A stretch of DNA of 64,000 bases from JBDWFY01 sp965275915 (lineage in GTDB: Bacteria; Pseudomonadota; Alphaproteobacteria; Rhizobiales; Stappiaceae). This document shows positions 17,938 through 26,204 of this stretch, one piece after another; the stretch's first letter is position 1; each line of letters starts with the position of its first letter. The stretch lies in the NCBI GenBank assembly GCA_965275915.1, contig CBDHYI010000002.1, positions 124,001-188,000 of the forward strand. The letters run 5' to 3'. A program made the position numbers and the translations under genes. The notes under the pieces are model-generated. The model was not told the origin of the DNA and ran no database searches. It worked only from the letters and a program-made list of their open reading frames with translations.

Positions 17938-18750
17938 ATGTCCGGATTTGGTAATGAGTGTGCGGCAATCGTTCGTGCCGCGCGTCCTGGAAGCTATCGT
18001 GTCGGTCTGGTGCTCGGGTCCGGCCTTGGGACCCTGGCTGACGAGGTAGAAGGTGCAATTCGCATTCCCTATACCAAACTTCCCGGCTTTCCGATCCCGA
18101 CGGTTTCCTCGCATCTCAGCGAGCTTGTGGCCGGGAAACTTGGCGGTCAGGACGTGGTCGTCCTTTCCGGGCGGGCGCATTATTATGAAAACGGCGATGC
18201 GGCGGTCATGCGGACGCCGGTCGAAACGCTTCGAGCGCTTGGGTGCGATGTTGTTATCCTGACAAATGCCGCCGGATCGCTTCGGGAAGAAGTCGGTCCG
18301 GGGTCGGCAATGCTGATCACCGATCATGTCAATCTCTCAGGGGCCAATCCGCTTATTGGCGAAGAGGATGACAAGCGGTTCGTCGATCTGACCAGTGCGT
18401 ACGATCCGGAACTTCGCGACCGTCTGAGAGTGGCCGCTGAAAAAAATGGTCTGGATGTTGCGGAGGGGGTCTATGGCTGCTGGTCCGGTCCGAGTTTTGA
18501 GACTCCGGCGGAAATTCGGATGGCGCGGACCATGGGGATTGATGCTGCCGGCATGTCGACGGTTCCGGAGGTCATTATTGCCCGCTTCCTTGGATTGCGC
18601 GTTGTGGCCGTCTCGACCATTACCAACCTTGCCGCAGGCATGCAGGCGGAAGTCTCCCATGGCGAGACCAAGGAAATGGGCCTCAAAACGGTCGGCAAAC
18701 TGAAAACGATCCTCAAGCAGTTCCTGTCCGACCTTGATGAACGTGCGTGA
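17938..18750 (+). CDS. punA: Purine-nucleoside phosphorylase
   Basis: A 270-residue trimeric-class PNP (PunA/XapA type). Phosphate loop GSGLGTLAD near the N-terminus, LSGRAHYYE, the ILTNAAGSL segment, a GPSFETPAE loop and SHGETKEMG near the C-terminus all fit. It phosphorolyses purine (deoxy)nucleosides to base plus (deoxy)ribose-1-phosphate. Two starts are possible: GTG at 17923, which overlaps cdd, or ATG at 17938 with GAGG upstream; I prefer the latter. The ribose-1-phosphate is then taken by DeoB, encoded two genes downstream. Confidence 0.95.
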   Translation: MSGFGNECAAIVRAARPGSYRVGLVLGSGLGTLADEVEGAIRIPYTKLPGFPIPTVSSHLSELVAGKLGGQDVVVLSGRAHYYENGDAAVMRTPVETLRALGCDVVILTNAAGSLREEVGPGSAMLITDHVNLSGANPLIGEEDDKRFVDLTSAYDPELRDRLRVAAEKNGLDVAEGVYGCWSGPSFETPAEIRMARTMGIDAAGMSTVPEVIIARFLGLRVVAVSTITNLAAGMQAEVSHGETKEMGLKTVGKLKTILKQFLSDLDERA

Positions 18751-18789
18751 CGGTTTGGCGTCCAACTGGCCTGTTTGGAGTTAAAGGCA

Positions 18790-20103
18790 ATGCTTCCCCA
18801 GGAAATTATCAGAAAAAAACGCGAAGGCGGAAAACTGAGTGCCGACGAAATCGCCTTTTTTATCAGGGGTCTGACCGATCAGTCTGTCACCGAAGGGCAG
18901 GTTGCGGCTCTGGCGATGGCTGTGTTTTTCAACGGCATGGGCGTCGATGAGCGGGCGGCGCTTACGTTGGCGATGCGTGACAGCGGAACGGTTCTGGACT
19001 GGTCGCATCTCGGCCGGCCGGTTCTTGACAAACACTCAACGGGCGGGGTCGGTGATAATGTGTCCTTGATGCTCGCGCCGGCTCTTGCCGCATGCGGTGC
19101 GGCGGTTCCAATGATTTCCGGTCGCGGACTTGGACATACGGGCGGGACGCTGGATAAACTGGATTCCATTCCCGGCTACCAGAGCCAGCCGGACAACGCC
19201 CTGTTTCAAAAAGTCGTTTCGGATGTCGGCTGTGCGATCATCGGCCAGACGGCGGATCTGGCACCGGCCGACAAGCGCTTTTATGCCATTCGGGATGTCA
19301 CCGGCACGGTTGAAAGTCTCGACCTGATCACAGCGTCCATTTTGTCGAAAAAACTCGCGGCGGGGCTCGACGCGCTGGTGATGGATGTCAAATGGGGTAC
19401 CGGCGCTTTCATGGCCAATCAGGATGACGCGCGCGATCTTGCTGAAAGCCTCGTGAAGGTTGCAAACCACGCCGGTCTGAAGACCACGGCTCTTGTGACC
19501 GACAAGAACGAACCGTTGGCATCGGCCGCCGGCAACGCGCTTGAGGTGCAGAACGCTGTCGATTTTCTGATGGGACGGGAGATCGACAACCGGCTTTATG
19601 ATGTGACGGTTGCCCTGGGCGGGGAGTTGCTTCTCAGTGGCGGACTGGCCGGCACCGCGGAAGAGGGCGCGCAGAAAATGCGCACGGCCTTTGATAGTGG
19701 CACGGCGGCGGAAACATTCGGAAAAATGGTGTCCGGTCTGGGCGGTCCTTCCGATTTCATGGACAAACCCGAATTATATCTGGGCAAGGCGCCTGTTGAA
19801 CGTGCGGTCTATCCCGATGAACCCGGGCGGGTCGAGGCCATTGACACCCGCGCGGTCGGCGTCGCCGTCGTTGAACTTGGCGGCGGACGGCGGGCCGCGG
19901 CCGATCCGATCGATCCGGCTGTCGGTTTTAACAATATTGCGGGTTTGAACGCCCAGGTCGATAGCGACAGTCCGCTTGCTATCGTCCATGCGGCAAATGA
20001 AGAGGATGCGGCGCGTGCCGGAGCGGCGCTGAAGGCTGCCTACAAGGTTGGTTCGGGTTTTGCCGACGATAATCCGATTATCGCCGACAGAGTGTCGGGC
20101 TGA
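18790..20103 (+). CDS. deoA: Thymidine phosphorylase
   Basis: A 437-residue DeoA of normal length. The phosphate-binding KHSTGG lies at 81-86 and the family signature SGRGLGHTGGTLDKL at 110-124; GSGFADDNPI appears near the C-terminus. It cleaves thymidine or deoxyuridine with phosphate to give the base and deoxyribose-1-phosphate. The ATG at 18790 follows GGAG by 9 bp; an upstream in-frame TTG at 18775 is less likely. Its uracil product can flow to the uracil cassette at 23636-26834. Confidence 0.96.
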   Translation: MLPQEIIRKKREGGKLSADEIAFFIRGLTDQSVTEGQVAALAMAVFFNGMGVDERAALTLAMRDSGTVLDWSHLGRPVLDKHSTGGVGDNVSLMLAPALAACGAAVPMISGRGLGHTGGTLDKLDSIPGYQSQPDNALFQKVVSDVGCAIIGQTADLAPADKRFYAIRDVTGTVESLDLITASILSKKLAAGLDALVMDVKWGTGAFMANQDDARDLAESLVKVANHAGLKTTALVTDKNEPLASAAGNALEVQNAVDFLMGREIDNRLYDVTVALGGELLLSGGLAGTAEEGAQKMRTAFDSGTAAETFGKMVSGLGGPSDFMDKPELYLGKAPVERAVYPDEPGRVEAIDTRAVGVAVVELGGGRRAAADPIDPAVGFNNIAGLNAQVDSDSPLAIVHAANEEDAARAGAALKAAYKVGSGFADDNPIIADRVSG

Positions 20104-20125
20104 CGGCTGACCGAAGGAAATAAGG

Positions 20126-21364
20126 ATGGCACGTGCCTTTTTAATGGTACTGGACAGTTTCGGCATTGGCGGGGCACCGGATGCGGAGAGATTTGGGGAT
20201 CTGGGATCAGACACGCTTGGGCATATCGCCGAGGCATGCGCCGCAGGGCAGGCGGACAGGGCCGGTCTCAGACATGGCCCTCTTTACCTGCCGAACCTTG
20301 ATCGTCTCGGACTCGGCCGGGCGGCGCATGCCAGTAACAACAAGGTTGTGCCCGGCCTCGATTATGATGGTGAAGCCGAAGGCCTGTGGGGATATGCGGC
20401 GGAGGTCTCAAACGGCAAGGATACGCCGTCCGGCCACTGGGAGATTGCAGGCGTGCCGGTTCTGTTCGACTGGGGCTATTTTCCGCAGCAGGTGCCGTGT
20501 TTTCCGCAAAGCTTCATCGACGCGGCGGTCGAAAGAGGCGGCCTTCCGGGGGTGCTGGGCAACAGGCACGCCTCGGGAACCGAAATCATTGCCGACCTTG
20601 GCGAAGAGCATATTCGATCGGGAAAGCCTATTTTCTATACATCCGCAGACAGTGTCGTGCAGATTGCAGCGCATGAGGAGCATTTCGGCCTTCAGAAGCT
20701 TTACAATCTTTGTGAGATCTGCCGGGAACTCTCCGATCCTTTGAATATCGGGAGGGTCATTGCGCGCCCGTTTGTCGGCTCGTCCGCCGCGGACTTCACC
20801 CGGACCGGGAACCGGCGCGATTATTCGGTGCTCCCTCCGGAGCCGACACTTCTTGACCGGGCGAAAGACGCCGGACGCAATGTCGTCGCTGTTGGCAAGA
20901 TATCGGACATCTTTGCACATCAGGGGGTCACCAGGCTCCGCAAGGCAACGGGCAATGACGCGTTGATGGACGCAACATTGAACGCCATTGACGAAGCGGC
21001 TGCCGGAGATCTGGTTTTTACAAATTTCGTCGATTTCGATTCCCTTTATGGTCACCGCCGCGATGTCCCCGGATATGCGGCCGCACTTGAGGCGTTCGAC
21101 CGTCGCGTCCCGGAAATTGCAGCGAAGCTTCAACCGGGCGACCTGGTGATCATGACTGCCGATCATGGATGCGATCCCACATGGGAAGGGACGGACCACA
21201 CACGCGAGCACGTGCCCGTCCTGGCGTTTGGACCCGGCATCGCAGGGGGAACGATCGGCGGGCTGACAAGTTTCGCCGATATTGGTGAGACTGTTGCCGA
21301 TCATCTGGACCTGCCCAAGGGTGCCCATGGCAGGAGTTTTCTTCTCCCCGGCGGAACCGGATAG
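20126..21364 (+). CDS. deoB: Phosphopentomutase
   Basis: A 412-residue alkaline-phosphatase-superfamily mutase. Metal-site segments are visible: LDSFGIGGAPDA at the N-terminus, GDTPSGHWE-like KDTPSGHWEI, TNFVDFDSLYGHRRD, and MTADHGCDPTWEGTDHTREH. It interconverts (deoxy)ribose-1-phosphate and (deoxy)ribose-5-phosphate, linking PunA and DeoA to central metabolism. It starts 22 bp after deoA with AAGGAAAT upstream. No deoC aldolase gene is present in the window, so the fate of deoxyribose-5-phosphate lies elsewhere. Confidence 0.97.
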   Translation: MARAFLMVLDSFGIGGAPDAERFGDLGSDTLGHIAEACAAGQADRAGLRHGPLYLPNLDRLGLGRAAHASNNKVVPGLDYDGEAEGLWGYAAEVSNGKDTPSGHWEIAGVPVLFDWGYFPQQVPCFPQSFIDAAVERGGLPGVLGNRHASGTEIIADLGEEHIRSGKPIFYTSADSVVQIAAHEEHFGLQKLYNLCEICRELSDPLNIGRVIARPFVGSSAADFTRTGNRRDYSVLPPEPTLLDRAKDAGRNVVAVGKISDIFAHQGVTRLRKATGNDALMDATLNAIDEAAAGDLVFTNFVDFDSLYGHRRDVPGYAAALEAFDRRVPEIAAKLQPGDLVIMTADHGCDPTWEGTDHTREHVPVLAFGPGIAGGTIGGLTSFADIGETVADHLDLPKGAHGRSFLLPGGTG

Positions 21365-21393
21365 ATGCGGGCCGCGACAATGGAAACAAAACC

Positions 21394-22401
21394 ATGCTCC
21401 AGGGACGGGCTTCAAACGTGATTCCGAAGGTAGAACTTCATTGCCATATAGAAGGTGCGGCGCCACCGGAACTGGTTCGGCGGCTGGCCAAAAAATATGG
21501 CGTCGACCTGTCCCGGCTGTTCGATCAGGACGGTCATTACCGATGGGAAGACTTCACGACATTTCTACAGGCCTACGACACCGCCAGTTCAGTTTTCAGG
21601 CGGCCCGAAGACTATGAAGACCTTTCTTTCATTTACTTCACCAAGGCGGCGATCCAGGGCGCGATCTACTGCGAAATATTCATTTCATGCGATCATGCGG
21701 AAAAGTCCGGTCTTTCCTATGAGACCTATGTGGACGGCCTTGCGCGGGGCATAGAGAGAGCCAGGTCCAAGACCGGGATCGAGGGGCGTATGATTGCCAC
21801 CGGCGTTCGCCATTTTGGCGAAAAGGCAGTTCAGCGCGCTGCAAAGCTTGCCGTCGATTTCCCCCATCCGCTGGTCACGGGTTTTGGAATGGGAGGCGAT
21901 GAACGTCACGGTCATCCTTCGAATTTTGCGTCGGCATTCCGGATTGCCGAAGAGGCCGGCCTTCAAACCACCGCCCATGCGGGCGAGTTCGGCGGTCCGG
22001 AAAGCGTGTCTGCCGCGCTTGATTTTCTAAAAATCGGCCGCGTTGGCCACGGTGTCCGGTCGATTGAAGATCCGAAACTGGTCGACCGGATTGTCGATGA
22101 AAAGATCGTGCTGGAACTGTGTCCGGGGTCGAACGTTGCGCTGGGCCTTTATGAAGCCCTGCGCTTTCATCCGATCAATCATCTGCGCCGTGCCGGTGTG
22201 CGGGTCACCATCAATTCGGATGATCCGCCCTTTTTTCAAACCAGCGTCGGCGATGAATATGATCAATTGGCGAAGACGTTCAACTGGGATGCGGCACAGT
22301 TGCGGGATATCAGCAGAACAGCGCTCGATGCCGCGTTCTGCGATGAAGTGACCAGGGAACGTCTTCGCAAGAAGTTTAAAAACGGCGTTTCGAACGGGTA
22401 G
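21394..22401 (+). CDS. add: Adenosine deaminase
   Basis: A 335-residue metal-dependent amidohydrolase. Zinc ligands His16 and His18 lie in ELHCHIEGA; HAGEFGG carries the next His and the catalytic Glu, GRVGHGVRS another catalytic His, and NSDDPPFF the zinc Asp. It deaminates (deoxy)adenosine to (deoxy)inosine, which PunA can cleave. It is the last gene of the clear salvage operon, 29 bp after deoB, and is convergent with the VOC gene 5 bp away. The related AMP or adenine deaminase activities cannot be fully excluded from sequence alone. Confidence 0.9.
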   Translation: MLQGRASNVIPKVELHCHIEGAAPPELVRRLAKKYGVDLSRLFDQDGHYRWEDFTTFLQAYDTASSVFRRPEDYEDLSFIYFTKAAIQGAIYCEIFISCDHAEKSGLSYETYVDGLARGIERARSKTGIEGRMIATGVRHFGEKAVQRAAKLAVDFPHPLVTGFGMGGDERHGHPSNFASAFRIAEEAGLQTTAHAGEFGGPESVSAALDFLKIGRVGHGVRSIEDPKLVDRIVDEKIVLELCPGSNVALGLYEALRFHPINHLRRAGVRVTINSDDPPFFQTSVGDEYDQLAKTFNWDAAQLRDISRTALDAAFCDEVTRERLRKKFKNGVSNG

Positions 22402-22406
22402 CGGAG

Positions 22407-22817
22407 TCAGGTTACGAACTGTGCTTTGAATTCGTCGGACGACTCGATCATCGTGATGACATCGACGAGCGTGCCGGACGGATCCTTCAAGATATAGTGC
22501 CGCTGCCCGGTCGGATCGTCCCGAAGCGGTTGAAGGATCGTCAGCCCGGCGTCGCGGTGTTGCGCGTAAAGGGCGCGCGCATCCTCGACTTCAAAATTAA
22601 TCAGGACACCCCTGATGGTCTTTCGGTGCCCGACGGGAATGCTCTCGTGATCCCAGCGCATGATCGCCAGATTGATCTCTCCCTGGTTCTTGTTCGTCAG
22701 ATGGACATACCACTCATTTTCAAACACAAGTTTGAAGTCGAAGTGAGCTTGGTAGAACGCGGCTGTTTCCCGGACATTGTCGACACACAAGACAGGATAT
22801 GTGCTGCTGATATGCAT
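22407..22817 (-). CDS. VOC-superfamily (glyoxalase/bleomycin-resistance fold) protein
   Basis: A 136-residue protein with the paired beta-alpha-beta-beta-beta modules of the vicinal oxygen chelate fold: YPVLCVDNVRETAAFYQAHF starts the first and FEVEDARALYAQHRDAGL the second. The usual N-terminal His and C-terminal Glu metal ligands of glyoxalase I are not evident (PVLCVD and GTLVDVIT instead), so a ligand-binding or resistance role is as likely as catalysis. It is divergent from a TetR gene with two palindromes between them, and so probably is that repressor's target. Confidence 0.8.
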   Translation of the reverse strand: MHISSTYPVLCVDNVRETAAFYQAHFDFKLVFENEWYVHLTNKNQGEINLAIMRWDHESIPVGHRKTIRGVLINFEVEDARALYAQHRDAGLTILQPLRDDPTGQRHYILKDPSGTLVDVITMIESSDEFKAQFVT

Positions 22818-22836
22818 TGTTCGGTTCTCCGATAAT

Positions 22837-22857
22837 TTACAGGCAAATTGTCTGTAA
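22837..22857. promoter_or_regulatory. TetR-type operator, distal copy
   Basis: A 21-bp palindrome between the divergent VOC and tetR genes: the TTACAG and CTGTAA arms are perfect and the interior CAA-TTG also pairs. It shares the pattern TTAYAG-ACA/GCA...TTGTCTRTAA with the second copy at 22863-22883. The centres are 26 bp apart, the same face of the helix within about half a turn of 2.5 turns. Confidence 0.7.
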
Positions 22858-22862
22858 GTTAT

Positions 22863-22883
22863 TTATAGACAGATTGTCTATAA
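22863..22883. promoter_or_regulatory. TetR-type operator, proximal copy
   Basis: TTATAGACA (22863-22871) and TGTCTATAA (22875-22883) form a perfect 9-bp inverted repeat with a 3-bp centre. It ends 18 bp before the tetR ATG, a normal position for an autoregulatory operator. Together with the copy at 22837-22857 it probably silences both divergent genes until the ligand is bound. Confidence 0.75.
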
Positions 22884-22901
22884 GTCAATAGAGTGGCAGT
22901 C

Positions 22902-23486
22902 ATGGCCAAGCCAAAAGGATCAAATAAGGAGAATCTGGAACGGACGCGGGCGCATCTGCTGGCCGTCGCACGCAGCCAGTTTGCGCAGAAAGGATTTCAT
23001 GCGACCTCCACGACGGCGGTGATCGATGAAGCCGGCAGTTCGCGCGGATCGCTTTACCACCACTTCAAGGACAAGACCGAGTTGTTTCGGGCTGTCTACG
23101 ATGCGCTGGGGGAGGAGGTTGCCGAGCGGCTGGAAAACCATCCTTATTCCGGAGAAGACCCCGCAGGTGACCTGGTTGCCGGTTGCCTGCTCTATCTTGA
23201 GATTTTCACCAAAGCGGACTTTGCGCAGATTCTTCTGATCGACGGGCCGACTGTCCTAGGTCTCGACTACTGCCGGTCCCGGGACGCCGAAACGGCGTTC
23301 AAGGCGCTGGAAGAAGGGCTGATTGTTTTCGATCTGGCTTCGATTGAGACGGGCCTCCTGGCTGATTTTCTCGCCGGGGCCATGGACAGTCTGGCGCTTC
23401 GGATCGCTCTTTCGTCCGACAGAGAAGCCGCTTATCGACAGCGTGCACCCGGCTTTGAACGACTTGTGAGAAAAATCCTCGCTTGA
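22902..23486 (+). CDS. TetR-family transcriptional repressor
   Basis: A 194-residue TetR/AcrR regulator. The N-terminal helix-turn-helix spans about residues 10-56 and includes FHATSTTAVIDEAGSSRGSL followed by YHHFKDKTELF, the strongest family hallmark. The C-terminal ligand domain is AefR-like and unassigned. ATG at 22902 is chosen over the in-frame GTG at 22893 by family length. It probably represses the divergent VOC gene and itself through the two palindromes. Whether it also controls the uracil genes that begin 149 bp after its stop is unknown; no third copy of the palindrome is seen there. Confidence 0.92.
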   Translation: MAKPKGSNKENLERTRAHLLAVARSQFAQKGFHATSTTAVIDEAGSSRGSLYHHFKDKTELFRAVYDALGEEVAERLENHPYSGEDPAGDLVAGCLLYLEIFTKADFAQILLIDGPTVLGLDYCRSRDAETAFKALEEGLIVFDLASIETGLLADFLAGAMDSLALRIALSSDREAAYRQRAPGFERLVRKILA

Positions 23487-23635
23487 GCGCGGCTGTCCGC
23501 CGGTTTATTGAGAAACGTGAGCTGCCGCTGTTTGTTGGCGCTGAATATCGGCAGAATTCGGCATTTTCCTGCGCTTGCCCCATATTTCAAAGCACATTTA
23601 TGGGTCCACACCCTAGGACAGGATCAGATATCCGG

Positions 23636-24898
23636 ATGAATGACAGTACAAACCGGCAATCCCATATTCGCCTGACATCGCACCCCAACACGGCCGCGCC
23701 GACCCGGTTCAAAATCAGCTGGGGTGCCGCAGGTCCGTCGGAACGGCAACCGGTGGTCGCGTCTCTCAGCAATCAGGCGGATCGCAACGCCATTGGAACC
23801 CATGGCGGGTCTTATTCGCTTTATCGCGCGCTCGCTGTGTCCTCGGGGGCTCTCAATCCTCTGGTGCGGCCCGATCTGTCCGACACCGCGCCGGTTTCCC
23901 CCATCGGTCCTTTTCCGCAGTGGCAGGATGTCAAAAAGATCGTTTCTCTGGATCCTTACGGGCACCGGGTTGCTCAGCTTTACGGCGATCTGATCGCCGA
24001 AGGCATTGATATCCGTCCCTCGATCGCTGTCACCAAAGCCCGTCTGCAGCTGGCTGAGTTGCATACCGCGCGCGAAACCGGTCGCCTGAAAGCCGATGGC
24101 CGGATCGTGCAGGAAAACGGTGATATCGCGGTTACAAAGGCAGCCATCGATCCGGTCTGGTATCTGCCCGGCATCGCCGAGCGGTTCGGCGTTGAGGAAG
24201 ATGCCCTGCGCCATACGCTGTTTGAACAGACGGGCGGGATGTATACCGAACTGGTGACCCGGCCGGACCTGAAGGTTTTTCTGCCGCCGATTGGCGGCAT
24301 CACGGTCTATATCTTCGGCGACCCGGCCGATTTGGCCGATCCGGAAACACGGCTGACATGCCGCGTGCATGACGAGTGCAACGGCTCAGACGTGTTTGGC
24401 TCGGATATATGCACCTGCCGTCCCTATCTGATTCACGGAATAGAGGAATCGGTCAAAGCCGCTCAGGATGGCGGAGCTGGGCTCATTGTCTATAACCGCA
24501 AGGAAGGCCGGGCGCTGGGCGAGGTGACGAAGTTTCTTGTCTATAACGCCCGCAAGCGTCAGCCCGGCGGCGACAGCGCTGCGACCTATTTTGAGAAGAC
24601 CGAATGCGTTGCCGGTGTTCAGGACGCCCGGTTTCAGGAATTGATGCCCGACGTGCTGCACTGGCTTGGCATCACACGGATCGATCGGTTTGTGTCGATG
24701 TCGGACATGAAGTTCGATGCGATCACCGGGTCCGGTATCGAGATCGCCGAGCGGGTCGCGATCCCGGAAGACCTCATTCCGCCTGATGCGCAGGTGGAAA
24801 TGGAGGCGAAGAAGGCGGCGGGCTATTTTTCCGATGCGCCGGCACCGAAGAAAACAGATCTGAAAAACACAAAAGGCCGCTCGCTTGATGACTTCTGA
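23636..24898 (+). CDS. URC1-type GTP-cyclohydrolase-II-like protein (uracil catabolism)
   Basis: A 420-residue protein whose C-terminal half is RibA-like: Cys248, Cys259 and Cys261 reproduce the C-x10-C-x-C zinc site of GTP cyclohydrolase II, and R288-K-E-G-R292 matches the RxEGR nucleotide motif. About 170 extra N-terminal residues (IGTHGGSYSLYRAL, IGPFPQW) are absent from riboflavin-pathway RibA but typical of the URC1 group. In the yeast Lachancea kluyveri, Urc1 is required for uracil breakdown. The next genes are the URC4 and URC6 counterparts, which argues against a riboflavin role. ATG 23636 is favoured; the open frame runs up to 23483. Confidence 0.88.
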   Translation: MNDSTNRQSHIRLTSHPNTAAPTRFKISWGAAGPSERQPVVASLSNQADRNAIGTHGGSYSLYRALAVSSGALNPLVRPDLSDTAPVSPIGPFPQWQDVKKIVSLDPYGHRVAQLYGDLIAEGIDIRPSIAVTKARLQLAELHTARETGRLKADGRIVQENGDIAVTKAAIDPVWYLPGIAERFGVEEDALRHTLFEQTGGMYTELVTRPDLKVFLPPIGGITVYIFGDPADLADPETRLTCRVHDECNGSDVFGSDICTCRPYLIHGIEESVKAAQDGGAGLIVYNRKEGRALGEVTKFLVYNARKRQPGGDSAATYFEKTECVAGVQDARFQELMPDVLHWLGITRIDRFVSMSDMKFDAITGSGIEIAERVAIPEDLIPPDAQVEMEAKKAAGYFSDAPAPKKTDLKNTKGRSLDDF

Positions 24899-26150
24899 AG
24901 ACTTGGATCGGCGCGGTGAAACGGGCGATACACGTAAAATACTGAATGCGGCGGCGGTCCGTGAAAGAGCGCATATTCTGCTTGAAACCGGCCTTGCCGG
25001 CAACCTTGCGCATTTCTCGGTGGATATTGGCCGGCTGGAGAATGCGGCTGACCTGGTGCTGGACGTTACCCGGCAGGCCTATCCCGATCTTCAGATCCCG
25101 TTCCATGCCCGCTGGCGGCATTTCGAAACCGACGGTATTGACCGTTGGGCCATGATCGGAGCGGCCCGGCGCTGGGGAGAATTGCGCCAGATGGGTCGGG
25201 CGGCGTTCGATCTTGTTATTTCGAGTGTGTTGCTGGATGCCGGTGCCGGTCCGGACTGGCGCTACACCGAAAGTGCGACGGAACAGACCTACGGCCGATC
25301 AGAAGGTCTGGCGGTGGCGAGCGTCGGGATGTTCATGAGCGGTTATTTTTCGGGCGATCCCATGGACCCTTTCCGTTGCGATGCCGGTACGCTGTCGCTG
25401 TTGACGGCCGGAGAAGTGGCGCGTGGTTTTCAGGTCGGGACGGACAATCCGATGGTTGGCCTTGAAGGGCGGGCCGAGTTGTTGCGGCGGCTTGGAGACG
25501 TTTGCCGTCTGCGGGAAGACCTGTTTGCGACTGAGGACGATGCTCGGCCGGGCGGATTGTTCGACGTGCTGTTCAACGAGGCGGGAGAACAGGACGGCAT
25601 GCTGGCCGCCCCGCGCATTCTGGAACTGGTGCTTGAAGCCCTGGGTCCGGTTTGGCCGGGCCGGATAAAATTCAACGATGTCAGTCTGGGCGACACGTGG
25701 CTCCATCCCGGGATTAAAACCGACGACGCAACCACCGGACTTGTTCCTCTTCATAAATTGTCGCAGTGGCTGTCCTATTCGCTGGTCGAACCGCTGATCT
25801 GGTCGGGTGTGCGCGTTCTTGAAATCAACGGTCTGACGGGGCTTGCCGAATATCGCAATGGCGGTCTTTTCATCGACACCGGGGTGCTGAAGCTCAAAGA
25901 TGAGGCACAGATGAACCAGCCCCATGAGATCGGGTCGGAGCTGATCGTCGAATGGCGGGCGTTGACGGTTGCTCTTCTGGACCGACTCGCCGACATTGTG
26001 CGCCGAAAACTCGACGCGGATGAACAGCAATTGCCTTTGGCGTGTGTTCTGGAGGGTGGAAGCTGGGCTGCGGGTCGGCAAATCGCAAAAGAAAAAAGAG
26101 CTGACGGCGGACCGCCGTTGTTATTGGTCAGCGATGGAACAGTGTTTTAA
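24888..26150 (+). CDS. DUF1688 / URC4-Urg3 family protein (uracil catabolism)
   Basis: A 420-residue soluble protein of the DUF1688 family, the bacterial relatives of fungal Urc4/Urg3. Recognisable stretches are IPFHARWRHFE near residue 67, the SGYFSGDP loop near 145-152, WLHPG, and PLHKLSQWLSYSL near residue 287. The biochemical reaction is not established; in L. kluyveri the gene is essential for growth on uracil, probably acting after Urc1 toward ribosylurea. The start overlaps the URC1-like gene by 11 bp. No signal peptide or membrane segment is seen. Confidence 0.88.
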   Translation: MTSEDLDRRGETGDTRKILNAAAVRERAHILLETGLAGNLAHFSVDIGRLENAADLVLDVTRQAYPDLQIPFHARWRHFETDGIDRWAMIGAARRWGELRQMGRAAFDLVISSVLLDAGAGPDWRYTESATEQTYGRSEGLAVASVGMFMSGYFSGDPMDPFRCDAGTLSLLTAGEVARGFQVGTDNPMVGLEGRAELLRRLGDVCRLREDLFATEDDARPGGLFDVLFNEAGEQDGMLAAPRILELVLEALGPVWPGRIKFNDVSLGDTWLHPGIKTDDATTGLVPLHKLSQWLSYSLVEPLIWSGVRVLEINGLTGLAEYRNGGLFIDTGVLKLKDEAQMNQPHEIGSELIVEWRALTVALLDRLADIVRRKLDADEQQLPLACVLEGGSWAAGRQIAKEKRADGGPPLLLVSDGTVF

Positions 26151-26204
26151 AAACTTCGAAACCACGTGTGCAGAACGACACATCAACCGGATGAAGGGCA
26201 ATAC

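Noticed and set aside
20408..21466. A 352-codon minus-strand frame opposite deoB
   Set aside because: Phosphopentomutase on the plus strand has all metal-site motifs; the antisense frame has no Shine-Dalgarno or domain.
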